This document shows, one piece after another, positions 1-7,353 of a DNA stretch of 8,258 bases (the first letter of the stretch is position 1; each line of letters starts with the position of its first letter). This DNA is from CAZGSG01 sp964528095 (GTDB lineage Bacteria > Bacteroidota > Bacteroidia > Chitinophagales > Chitinophagaceae), in the NCBI GenBank assembly GCA_964528095.1, contig CAZGSG010000258.1, positions 1-8,258 of the forward strand, given 5' to 3'. Both the position numbers and the translations under genes were made by a program. Under the pieces are notes generated by a model, which was given only the letters and a program-made list of their open reading frames with translations, was not told where the DNA came from and ran no database searches.

Positions 1-1
1 T

Positions 2-703
2 GAGAATAACTATAATAAAGAGTTCCATTGCCATGAAAACCCGCATTTGAGTTTTATCCTCCAGGGCGGAAATGTTGAATATAAAAGACACAAGACCGGC
101 CTGCGAAATACGGGCGATGTGCTATTTTATCAATCAGGAGAACTCCATAAAACATTGCCGGCAACTGATGATACAAAAAACCTGAATCTGGAGATAGATA
201 CCACATTTCTAAGGCAAAATTTTTTGTCGGAAAAAGAACTCTTTGATGCTGTAAATAGCAGCAAAGACAGCCGTTTGTTGATGCTGAAAATTCATTCGGA
301 ACTGCAACATAACGACGGATTATCTGAAACCGCTATCCATATCCTGCTACTTGATTTTATGAGAAAACTGCGATCCGGCTGTTATAAAAATAGCAAATGG
401 TGTAACCAGCTAAAGGAAATCCTCAATGATGAGTGGAATGAAAATCATAGCTTATCAAGTCTTGCGTCCCGCCTTGATGTGCACCCTGTAACCATCTCAA
501 AACACTTTGCAAAGTACTTTGGTTGCACTTTTGGAGAATACGTAAGAAAACTCAGAATAAACAGAAGTCTTGTTTTAATTAAAACTACTGGCCATTCACT
601 GACAGAGATAGGATTTATATGTGGTTTTGCCGACCAGAGCCATTTCGTGAGAACTTTTAAAATCTACACTGGATTAAATCCTAAATATTTTCAAAAGTTA
701 TAA
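2..703 (+). CDS. AraC-family transcriptional regulator, 5' end outside the window
   Basis: Cytoplasmic DNA-binding regulator with an N-terminal cupin-like sensing domain and a C-terminal double helix-turn-helix. The frame is open from base 2 with no stop, so 233 residues are visible and the true start lies to the left. A TTG at 47 is not the start: codons before it read FHCHENPHLSF, the His-rich cupin strand typical of AraC_binding domains, followed by GDVLFYQSGELH. The first HTH is around SLSSLASRLDVHPVTISKHF and the second around SLTEIGFICGFADQSHFVR, ending with the family tail TGLNPKYF. Family members usually have about 270-300 residues, so perhaps 40-60 are missing. It lies 137 bp upstream of the serine hydrolase on the same strand, so that gene is a plausible target (inference). 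The ligand is unknown. Base composition looks more AT-rich than in the genes from 2500 onward. Confidence 0.93.
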   Translation, partial: ENNYNKEFHCHENPHLSFILQGGNVEYKRHKTGLRNTGDVLFYQSGELHKTLPATDDTKNLNLEIDTTFLRQNFLSEKELFDAVNSSKDSRLLMLKIHSELQHNDGLSETAIHILLLDFMRKLRSGCYKNSKWCNQLKEILNDEWNENHSLSSLASRLDVHPVTISKHFAKYFGCTFGEYVRKLRINRSLVLIKTTGHSLTEIGFICGFADQSHFVRTFKIYTGLNPKYFQKL

Positions 704-722
704 GTGAGCTAATCCTGTTCTA

Positions 723-779
723 TTTTTTACATTTTAATTGTTCTTTTTTTGTTTGGACTTAAAGAAGAAATGTAAAAAA
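723..779. repeat. Long AT-rich inverted repeat (hairpin) after the AraC gene
   Basis: TTTTTTACATTT at 723-734 is matched perfectly by its reverse complement AAATGTAAAAAA at 768-779, with a T-G wobble next (735/767). Nested inside, TTCTTT (741-746) pairs with AAAGAA (761-766), leaving a 5-base bulge at 736-740 and a 14-base loop. It begins 19 bases after the regulator stop codon, so it could act as a terminator-like or RNA-stabilising hairpin, or as a regulator-binding dyad ahead of the hydrolase. It has only two G-C pairs, and a classic GC stem with a following T-run is absent on the plus strand. The structure is visible; the function is not determined. Confidence 0.4.
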
Positions 780-840
780 AGCCTGTTTACAGGGTTAGGG
801 GAGTAGCCAGGCGTATTAGCACTAACTATATCACACCAAT

Positions 841-2358
841 ATGGCTTATAATTTAGGAGTACAAAAAATCGGGACACCTGTAACTAATTTACTGGAAAGA
901 TTGTACCTAATGACATTCGTAACTCTTTTTGCTTTCTTATGCTGTATTAAAGGCTACGCGCAAAAAAAACCAGATAATATCGATGATTTCCTGAAGGGTA
1001 CGATGAAATATCATAGTATACCAGGTATGCAGATAGCTGTGATTAAAGGTGGCAAAATTGTCAAATCCGGTGCATATGGAATGGCTAATATCGCCTTTTC
1101 TGCACCCGTTACTGCAAGAACACTTTTTCCGATTAACTCCGCCACCAAATGTTTCACCGGAGTTGCAGTAATGCAATTAGTGGAAGCTGGTAAGATCAAA
1201 CTGGATCATGCTGCAGCCATATATTTAAAAAACCTGCCGGAGACATGGCAATCTATTACCATTAGACAATTGCTGACACATACTTCCGGTCTGCCCGATA
1301 TTGTAGATGGAGATACGGGGAAAATGATCGCGGAGGGTTTCGATAGTGTTGCCCTGGAAAAAGTAAAGTTACTGCCATTGCGTTTTAAAGCTGGTGAAAA
1401 GTCGGAGTACAACCAGACCAATTACGTATTACTCGGACAAATCATTGATCTGCTTTCAGGCAAGTTGTTTACTGAGTTTTTCCAACAGGGGCAATTTATT
1501 CCGGCAGGTATGAAACAAACCTGTTTCGGAGATTCCTATGATGTCATAGGTGGGATGGCACAGTCTTATTCGTTTACTTATAACAGGAATGGTTTATGGA
1601 GGCGTTCCTCCAAACCTAAACACGTATTTGAAGAGTTTGCGCTGATCATTAGAGCTGCCGCGGGTATCAACAGCACTGCTGATGAACTGGCAAATTGGAT
1701 GATCGCGCTGCGCAATGGAAATTTGATCAGTAAATCCGCTCTCGATACGCTATGGACGCCTGCCTATCACAATGATGGCACGATCGCGCCAAGATCGTTA
1801 GGATGGTCAGTCATTCTACGTGAACAACATCCTGCTATAGCAGGAAGCGGCGGTATGCGCTCGGCACTTTATTATTATCCTGCTGATGATGTGGGTGTGA
1901 TAGTACTTACCAATCTCAGGGGCGCTAATCCGGAGAAATTTATCGATCAGGTAGCGGGATATTATATACCAGCATTGCATCCATACACAGGTACAGGTTT
2001 GCAACCTGCTGCCAGCCGCATTCATAAAGAACTTATAAAGCAGGGGTTTAATAAAGCCTCAATTGTATATTCGGGTTTTCTTACAAGGGACAGTGCTTTT
2101 AAACTTTCTGAATCTGCTGTGAACGAATGGGGTTATATGCTCCTGCAGACCAGGCACCTAAAGGAAGCTATCGAAGTATTTAAGCTAAATGTGCAATTGT
2201 ATCCTAAGTCGGCCAATACTTATGATAGCCTGGCGGAAGCCTACTTAGCCTCTGGCAATAAAGAGATGGCCATCAAAAATTATCATCGTGTACTGGAACT
2301 TAAGCCTGATAATACGGATGTTAAGGAGCAAATCCGTCTCCTGGAGATTAAGCGCTAA
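841..2358 (+). CDS. Exported serine hydrolase (class C beta-lactamase / PBP-like) with C-terminal TPR repeats
   Basis: Predicted periplasmic or surface serine hydrolase of the beta-lactamase class C superfamily, which covers D,D-peptidases, esterases and true beta-lactamases; the substrate cannot be read from sequence. The nucleophile motif SxxK is S100-A-T-K103. LLTHTSGL at 144-151 is the conserved family block. The second motif is Y190-N-Q-T-N-Y, where YxN is usual. The third (KTG/HxG) position reads G335-S-G-G, lacking the usual Lys or His. Residues about 428-490 form two TPR-like helix pairs (SANTYDSLAEAYLASGN then AIKNYHRVLELKPDN). The hydrophobic segment at 21-35 and the end at GYAQ make a signal peptide. 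The start is uncertain: ATG 841 gives 505 residues and keeps Arg20 before the hydrophobic core. ATG 910 (M24) has GGAAAG at 894-899 in front and gives a shorter signal peptide with no basic residue. The gene faces the response regulator convergently. Confidence 0.9.
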   Translation: MAYNLGVQKIGTPVTNLLERLYLMTFVTLFAFLCCIKGYAQKKPDNIDDFLKGTMKYHSIPGMQIAVIKGGKIVKSGAYGMANIAFSAPVTARTLFPINSATKCFTGVAVMQLVEAGKIKLDHAAAIYLKNLPETWQSITIRQLLTHTSGLPDIVDGDTGKMIAEGFDSVALEKVKLLPLRFKAGEKSEYNQTNYVLLGQIIDLLSGKLFTEFFQQGQFIPAGMKQTCFGDSYDVIGGMAQSYSFTYNRNGLWRRSSKPKHVFEEFALIIRAAAGINSTADELANWMIALRNGNLISKSALDTLWTPAYHNDGTIAPRSLGWSVILREQHPAIAGSGGMRSALYYYPADDVGVIVLTNLRGANPEKFIDQVAGYYIPALHPYTGTGLQPAASRIHKELIKQGFNKASIVYSGFLTRDSAFKLSESAVNEWGYMLLQTRHLKEAIEVFKLNVQLYPKSANTYDSLAEAYLASGNKEMAIKNYHRVLELKPDNTDVKEQIRLLEIKR

Positions 2359-2476
2359 ACGTCTCAAGCAGGTGTTAGGAAGATCGTTTGCTTTGCTAAC
2401 GGGTATCAATTTTTCGCATGCGGGTTCTGGCGATTAATCAATCAAAACAGCAGGTGATAATTAACGACCGGGATCC

Positions 2477-2494
2477 GCCAAATCCTTGTTTGGT
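2477..2494. terminator. Possible weak terminator hairpin in the convergent gap
   Basis: GCCAAA (2477-2482) and TTTGGT (2489-2494) form a 6-bp stem, including one G-U pair, around the loop TCCTTG. On the plus strand it is followed by an interrupted T-rich tail (TATTTCATTT), fitting termination of the serine hydrolase transcript. It lies 8 bases past the stop codon of the minus-strand response regulator, so it could also serve that operon, although no T-run follows on that strand. The stem is short and the call is tentative. Confidence 0.3.
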
Positions 2495-2502
2495 TATTTC
2501 AT

Positions 2503-3123
2503 TTACCCAATAAACTTAAACTGCGCAGCCAGCCTTATTAGCAAAGCTGTATTCTTCGCGTTGAATTTAGTAAAAAGGTTTTTGCGATGTGTGTCTACTG
2601 TGTTGGCACTAATGAAGAGCTTTTGTGCAATTTCATTCGCCGTCAGGCCTTCACCGATAAGGGTCAGCACTTCAAGCTCCCGTTGGGTAAGTACCGGTCC
2701 TTCCTCGTTTTTACGCTGGTGCAGGGTTTGCGCCGCTTCGCTGCTTAAATAAAGTTTACCTTTTACCGCCGCATTAATCCCATCCAGTAATTCCTGCTTG
2801 GTCGCGTTCTTCAGGAGATAACCAGAGGCGCCATTGTTCATCATTTTTTTTACAAAACTGTATTCATTAAAAGTGCTGAGTGCAAGCACAAATACGGATG
2901 GATAAAGTTCCCGTACTTCTTTGCAAAGCTCGATACCGCTTTTATCGGGCAGGTTAACGTCCATCAGGAGTACATCGGGTTGCTGGCGTTTTAAGAACGC
3001 GAGACAGGATGCCGCGTTCATGGCATGACCGGTCCACTCAATATCGCTGGCCGTCTGTAACAGCGAGCGGATCCCTTCAATCACCATATAATGGTCGTCT
3101 ACAATAAAGATTTTTGTCTGCAT
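2503..3123 (-). CDS. NarL/LuxR-family two-component response regulator
   Basis: Cytoplasmic response regulator of 206 residues, a normal length for the NarL/FixJ group. The receiver domain spans about 3-120: acidic pair D9-D10 in IFIVDDH, phosphoacceptor D55 in LLMDVNLPD, the switch Ser/Thr at 83-84 in LALST, and K105 in GYLLK. All catalytic positions are intact. The LuxR-type HTH is at about 144-200 (LTQRELEVLTLIGEGLTANE, then KLFISANTVDTHRKNLFTKF). Its start codon overlaps the stop of the upstream kinase by one base (TGATG on the minus strand), which implies translational coupling. The HisKA_3-type kinase upstream is the class that normally pairs with NarL-type regulators. Likely targets are its own operon or the divergent exported genes from 5324 (inference). 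No Shine-Dalgarno is evident, consistent with coupling. Confidence 0.96.
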   Translation of the reverse strand: MQTKIFIVDDHYMVIEGIRSLLQTASDIEWTGHAMNAASCLAFLKRQQPDVLLMDVNLPDKSGIELCKEVRELYPSVFVLALSTFNEYSFVKKMMNNGASGYLLKNATKQELLDGINAAVKGKLYLSSEAAQTLHQRKNEEGPVLTQRELEVLTLIGEGLTANEIAQKLFISANTVDTHRKNLFTKFNAKNTALLIRLAAQFKFIG

Positions 3124-5078
3124 CAGGTATTGAATTGAATAAAAACCGAAGTGCCTTTGTTTACTGTCGATTTTATATCGATGGCACCTTTTAAAAAGGC
3201 GATGCGATTTTTGATATTGCTCCAGCCAATGCCTTTGCTGTTGGCAAGCATCGCTGTATCAAAGCCCCGGCCGTTGTCTTCTACTGTTAGTGATAGCTGG
3301 TTATCCTTTTGAGAGATCTGGATAGTGGCTTTTTTGGCAGCCGCGTGTTTTATAGTATTGTTTACCAGTTCCTGTACGATACGATAAGCGGCGTTTGCCA
3401 CTGTTTGCGGAACCTTCGCTTCATCCAGGCCAATTGACTGGTAGTGTACCTGTAATACTCCGCTGCTATTAATGGCTCTTGCGAAATCCTCGAGGGCAGT
3501 GTCCAGCCCGAACTTGACCAATGCTTCCGGCATCATATTGTGCGCAACACGACGCATTTCCTGTATGGAGCTGTCAAGCATGTCCATTCCACGTTCAAAT
3601 GCCTGGGTATTTTCTGGTGTAAGTACCATCGTTTCTTTCATTGTTGTAAAGGAAAATTTAATGCCCGACAACATACCTCCCAGGCCATCGTGCAGGTCTT
3701 TGGCCAATCGTGTACGTTCCTGCTCTTCTCCTTTAAGCACGGCTTCCGTGGCGGTTAATTTTTTTTCGGTTTCCAGTTCAGTGATGCGCTGTTGTTGCAA
3801 TGTTTGTTTTGTGCGATAGGAGCGGTAGAGCAATAAAGAGATGATCAGCGAAGCGGCGATCCCGGCAAAGAGCAGCATGTTCAATATATTCTTCCGGCTG
3901 ATGGACAGGAGTTGCGCTTTTTTTTCCGTCTCCAGGTTTTTGATCTGCGATTCTTTCCAGGCGGTCTCATATTTTTTTTCCAATTCCTGTATGTTCTTTT
4001 CATTACGTTCATTCAAGATGCTATCAGCTAGTAAACTGCTTTGTTCCGCATAGGATTCACCCAGGCGAATGTTCTGCATGGCAAAGGCAAGATTGGAAAG
4101 CAGCCCAAACAGGTCACGCCGTTCGATCCGGAAATTATATTGATAGGATAGGGATAACGCGCTGTCGGCATATGCTTTTGACTGCGGATAATTTTTTTGG
4201 TACAGATAATAAAGCGCCAGCCCCTTTAGTGCTACCAATCCGGTTTCTTTCGCATCAAGCTGCCGGGATAAACGAAGTGCCGCGCTGTAATAAGTGAGGG
4301 TTTTATCATTAACACCTTCCTTTGCCAATAAATCGCCAAGATTCAGGTACTGTGTCATTTCGCTATTGAGATCTTCTGTTTGCCGGGCAATGGCCAGTGC
4401 TTCCGTATAACAGACACGGGCGGCCGCTGTGTTTTTTATACCCTGGTAGTTTAGTCCAAGATTAGTAAGCGCAAGACCCAGCCATGCAGAATCATTGTAT
4501 TGTCGCATTGTATTTACGGCCATTTTACCGTATTCAATACCCTTTTCGTAGCGATGCATCTGGTAACAGGTCACCTGTAAAATATCATAACTCCGCGCCA
4601 CCGTATGTTCGTCACCCACTCTTGCAAATACAGCCTTGCCTTCCTCATAAGCGTTAATAGCAGCTTCATAGTTGCCGAGTTGTCGGTATGATGTACCGGT
4701 ATTAAACAATGCTTTGCCTAGAAAGGCAGAATCCTTTATGCTCCGTGCAATGTCCACTGATCTTTTATTCAGCAAAAGTGATGAATCATATTGACCCTGC
4801 AGGTTTAAAACATAGGTATAATTAGCGAGGTATTTTAACGTGCCCAGGGGGAAATCGAGTTTTTCACTCAGTTGGCCGGCTGCTGAATAATACTGTTTTG
4901 CTTTTTCGGGTTCGTTGTTTTCGTATTGCTGACCAATATTGATGAGTAAAAGAATCTTAGCGGTGTCTTCCTTTGCGAAAGACAGTTGCCGCAAAAGGCT
5001 GTCACGATTCATCAGCACCTGTCCAAAACTGAGTTGGTGCAGGAAAGAGATAACTACTAAAAAGAAGGCCTTTGTCAT
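3123..5078 (-). CDS. Exported TPR-sensor histidine kinase (HisKA_3 / HATPase_c)
   Basis: Inner-membrane sensor kinase of 651 residues from ATG 5078. Order: signal peptide at 1-19 (basic Lys3, hydrophobic core, end SFGQ); TPR-type repeats at about 28-363, presumably periplasmic; coiled coil at about 350-395; one membrane helix at about 396-419 (KNILNMLLFAGIAASLIISL); second coiled coil; HisKA_3 with phosphoacceptor His463 in RLAKDLHDGLGG; HATPase_c with N box ELVNN (570-574), G1 DNGRGF (601-606) and G2 KGIGWSN (615-621). All kinase motifs look intact, and no receiver is fused. The frame can be extended to a GTG at 5129 (668 residues), but that puts a second hydrophobic stretch before a complete signal peptide. 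A perfect TAnnTTTG element at 5103-5096 would also place the transcript start downstream of it, so ATG 5078 is preferred. It is coupled to the response regulator by a 1-base overlap. The signal sensed is unknown; TPRs suggest protein or peptide interaction. Confidence 0.93.
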   Translation of the reverse strand: MTKAFFLVVISFLHQLSFGQVLMNRDSLLRQLSFAKEDTAKILLLINIGQQYENNEPEKAKQYYSAAGQLSEKLDFPLGTLKYLANYTYVLNLQGQYDSSLLLNKRSVDIARSIKDSAFLGKALFNTGTSYRQLGNYEAAINAYEEGKAVFARVGDEHTVARSYDILQVTCYQMHRYEKGIEYGKMAVNTMRQYNDSAWLGLALTNLGLNYQGIKNTAAARVCYTEALAIARQTEDLNSEMTQYLNLGDLLAKEGVNDKTLTYYSAALRLSRQLDAKETGLVALKGLALYYLYQKNYPQSKAYADSALSLSYQYNFRIERRDLFGLLSNLAFAMQNIRLGESYAEQSSLLADSILNERNEKNIQELEKKYETAWKESQIKNLETEKKAQLLSISRKNILNMLLFAGIAASLIISLLLYRSYRTKQTLQQQRITELETEKKLTATEAVLKGEEQERTRLAKDLHDGLGGMLSGIKFSFTTMKETMVLTPENTQAFERGMDMLDSSIQEMRRVAHNMMPEALVKFGLDTALEDFARAINSSGVLQVHYQSIGLDEAKVPQTVANAAYRIVQELVNNTIKHAAAKKATIQISQKDNQLSLTVEDNGRGFDTAMLANSKGIGWSNIKNRIAFLKGAIDIKSTVNKGTSVFIQFNT

Positions 5079-5095
5079 AAATGAAACTAAGATTA

Positions 5096-5103
5096 CAAAA
5101 CTA
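5096..5103 (-). promoter_or_regulatory. Bacteroidota-type -7 promoter element for the kinase/regulator operon
   Basis: Read on the minus strand, 5103 to 5096 is TAGTTTTG, a perfect match to the TAnnTTTG -7 consensus of Bacteroidota primary sigma factor promoters. It lies about 17 bases upstream of ATG 5078, which would give a short leader. No clear TTTG -33 element is present at the usual 19-21 base spacing; the sequence there (around 5123-5129) matches poorly. An 8-base match can arise by chance, so the call rests on its position just ahead of the preferred start. Confidence 0.35.
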
Positions 5104-5172
5104 ACCCCGTAAATAAGAGCGGAGCTCACCCTTTTCTGTGATTTTTCCTTTTTCTAAATATCCTGCTTTTTG

Positions 5173-5216
5173 GTGATAGATTCTCATGACAGGGAAGATC
5201 AACTTTGCATTATCAC
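5173..5216. promoter_or_regulatory. Candidate dyad in the divergent intergenic region
   Basis: GTGATA at 5173-5178 is mirrored by TATCAC at 5211-5216, with a 32-base gap, in the region separating the minus-strand kinase operon from the plus-strand exported genes. A second small dyad, TGAT-N4-ATCA, lies at 5256-5267, about 56 bases before the 5324 start. NarL-type regulators bind short inverted half-sites, so either could be an operator. Six- and four-base half-sites are near chance level, so this is only a candidate. Confidence 0.2.
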
Positions 5217-5323
5217 ATCTTCAGGCACATGAAATAGTTGCAAAAATTATCGGGCTGATTTATATCAACGGTGATGATGAGTTTTGCGGGTATCGGATGT
5301 GGCCGAAAAAATAAAATTAACAC

Positions 5324-7318
5324 ATGAAAAAGCATGCCGGTCTTTTGTTTTTCTTGCTGGTTATTATCAGCAGTCTTTACGCGCAGCCCAAATCCACAAA
5401 GCCAGCCAAAACGCCCGCGGCTACAGACATGAACGCGATGCTGAAGGAAGCGCAGGAGCAGTTGAATAAACTAAGTCCCGGGGAGAAACGCATGATGGAT
5501 AGCATGGGAATAAAAATGCCATCCCTGGGAAATATGCCAAAGCCGACCGATAAGCAATTGGCCGAAGCCTCCCGGCAGCCGCAAAAAAATACATCACCGG
5601 GCAATAGGGTCAGTACAACTAAAAAAGTTGCGCTGCCTTTGCTGCAAACGCCACAACAGGTACAGACTTACTTAGCCGCGTTAGTAGCTGACTGCCGGAA
5701 GAATATTGAGCCGGCATTGATCAGTAAGACTGACCAACTGCTTTTGTATGCAAAGGAGCAGATATCTCTTCCATTGTTGTTACTGATGCAAAAAAATATA
5801 AAGGCAGCCGTATACGCGGGCATTAAAACGGCGCAAAAGCAACCGGGTAGCGCGCTTGTGTTGAACAACTGTGGATTCCTGTTGCAGCAGGCGGGATATC
5901 CTGATAAAGCCATACCATTATTAAAGTACCTGTTGCAAAGCAATAAGCATCCAACGGTCATCAATAATCTCGCGCAGTCCTACCTTTCACTGGATAACAA
6001 GGCAGAAGCAAAAAAAATGTTTGTTATGGGCCTTGCCATCGATCCTCATTCCAGCCAGATGCACGCGGGTATGGCATGGCTGCTGGAACAGGAAGGAAAT
6101 GGGATCGAAGCATCTGTACATATTAAAAAATCATTGAAGGAAGATTATTCCGAAACAGTGGAAGAGATGGCGGAAGAATATGGTGTAGCACTCAAATATG
6201 ACGACTATAAAAAGCCGCCCTATCCCGATTACTTTAATGCCAACAAATTTAAACCGGCCGCGCCCATTGGTTCGATGGATAATTGGAATGTACTGATAGG
6301 CGAACGCGTCGCGCAAAGGGAACGCCAGCAGGAGGCGGAAACCAACGCCAATGAATTACTGGTTAAAACTGCCAACGGTCTTAATCCTTCCGTTTCCATG
6401 AAATCATTACCGCAGGTAGCAGGCTATTTTGGTGGTAACGCGATGGCGAAACGGGCATTGCGCATGCAGCAACTCATCCTGCAGGACCAGGCAGAGTTTT
6501 ATGCAGAGCAGGAAAAATTATTCCAGACGCGGCAGGAAGAGGCCTATAAGGAATTGGATAAATCTTTCGAACTCACGCAGCGGGCATCTTATGAAAACAG
6601 GTTCGGCCGTTGCGATATGCAGATCCAACACCTCAATGTTTATCTCGTAAAAACAAAAGAATATGCCGACGCATATATCCGCGCCGCTTTGCCTAAAATA
6701 TATGAGTGGAGCAATGCTTTGATATACTGGGAGGCTTTTCTTACAAAGGGTGACGCTTTTAAGGCAATAGTGGCCGCAAAAGTATCCGCCTTCTTCAGCC
6801 AGATCTATGCATTGAGTATGCTGCAGAAGTTGGATCCCAGGCCTTCCTGGATATTCAGGGATTGCAGGAATAATAAAGAGGACGCGAAACATTTTAAACT
6901 GCAGCAGATGCGGGAGAATCCAGATTGCCCGTTGAGTATAAAAATTACCGTGGAGAATCTCGGGTCAGCGAAATTCAACTGCGATGGCCTGGAGATAGAA
7001 GGTGGGCAGATAGCAAAAATAAGTTTCGAGGTAGACGCAAGAACCGGTGAATTTACGATAGGCTTTGGCGTGGGTTGGGACGATGATATGCTGCTGGTTG
7101 GTGTTGGAGCAAAGTTAATGGGGTATTTTAAATTCGATAAGGATTTTCACCCTATCGATGTAGGCATGAAAGGCGAGGCCGGCGTGGAAGTCAATATCGG
7201 ACCGATCAACGCGGAAGAAAAGATAACGGCTGCCATGGGCATCAGTAGTCTCAATGTCGATGCCGTGCACCAGGGCAAAGAGATCAACATATTTAATGTG
7301 GACGCCCTGAAAGATTAA
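5324..7318 (+). CDS. Exported TPR-containing protein of unknown function (664 aa)
   Basis: Function not recognised. The product starts with a clear type I signal peptide (MKKHAGLLFF core, end LYAQ at 18-21), so it is periplasmic or surface located. ATG 5324 fits this and is preceded by an A-rich stretch, as usual in Bacteroidota. Residues 35-72 form a short charged helical segment with a motif around NKLSPGEKRMMDSMGIKMP, followed by a Pro/Gln-rich linker to about 100. Residues about 105-275 are helical with TPR-like units (ALVLNNCGFLLQQAGYPDKA and TVINNLAQSYLSLDNKAEAK). Residues 325-530 are mostly long, charged helices rich in Gln and Glu. The C-terminal 130 residues (about 535-664) are predicted beta-rich and Gly-rich (FTIGFGVGWDDDMLLVGVGA). 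Six cysteines (124, 183, 430, 514, 535, 553) could form disulfides after export. It is followed after 35 bp by another secreted-protein gene, a likely operon, and is divergent from the sensor kinase. No catalytic motif was seen. Confidence 0.9.
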   Translation: MKKHAGLLFFLLVIISSLYAQPKSTKPAKTPAATDMNAMLKEAQEQLNKLSPGEKRMMDSMGIKMPSLGNMPKPTDKQLAEASRQPQKNTSPGNRVSTTKKVALPLLQTPQQVQTYLAALVADCRKNIEPALISKTDQLLLYAKEQISLPLLLLMQKNIKAAVYAGIKTAQKQPGSALVLNNCGFLLQQAGYPDKAIPLLKYLLQSNKHPTVINNLAQSYLSLDNKAEAKKMFVMGLAIDPHSSQMHAGMAWLLEQEGNGIEASVHIKKSLKEDYSETVEEMAEEYGVALKYDDYKKPPYPDYFNANKFKPAAPIGSMDNWNVLIGERVAQRERQQEAETNANELLVKTANGLNPSVSMKSLPQVAGYFGGNAMAKRALRMQQLILQDQAEFYAEQEKLFQTRQEEAYKELDKSFELTQRASYENRFGRCDMQIQHLNVYLVKTKEYADAYIRAALPKIYEWSNALIYWEAFLTKGDAFKAIVAAKVSAFFSQIYALSMLQKLDPRPSWIFRDCRNNKEDAKHFKLQQMRENPDCPLSIKITVENLGSAKFNCDGLEIEGGQIAKISFEVDARTGEFTIGFGVGWDDDMLLVGVGAKLMGYFKFDKDFHPIDVGMKGEAGVEVNIGPINAEEKITAAMGISSLNVDAVHQGKEINIFNVDALKD

Positions 7319-7353
7319 TCATCCATCCTTCAATCATCAATACTATAATAAGC

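Noticed and set aside
748..755. TTTGTTTG as a -7 promoter element for the serine hydrolase
   Set aside because: It mismatches TAnnTTTG, has no -33 partner at the right distance and lies inside the inverted repeat.
937..1421. Minus-strand frames of 61-79 codons opposite the serine hydrolase
   Set aside because: They lie fully opposite a well-supported gene and their translations show no domain character or signal peptide.
2372..2400. GTTAG/CTAAC inverted repeat after the serine hydrolase
   Set aside because: It has only five base pairs around a long unpaired loop and no T-run, so it is not a credible terminator.
2486..2752. Plus-strand 88-codon frame opposite the response regulator C-terminus
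   Set aside because: It is antisense to the conserved LuxR HTH, with low-complexity Ser/Arg composition and no independent support.
3472..4053. Plus-strand frames of 70-115 codons opposite the kinase
   Set aside because: They are antisense to conserved HisKA_3 and membrane/coiled-coil regions, and their Ser/Arg/Cys-rich translations are typical shadow frames.
5279..5286. GAGTTTTG as a -7 promoter element for the 664-residue gene
   Set aside because: The first base deviates from TAnnTTTG and no TTTG -33 element is found at 19-21 bases upstream.
5284..5469. Plus-strand 61-codon frame overlapping the start of the 664-residue gene
   Set aside because: It overlaps the signal peptide of the real gene in another frame and ends inside it, with no recognisable feature of its own.
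6518..6892. Minus-strand 124-codon frame inside the 664-residue gene
   Set aside because: The opposite strand has a continuous frame with a signal peptide and TPR units. This one is rich in Cys/Ile/Phe and looks like a complement artefact.
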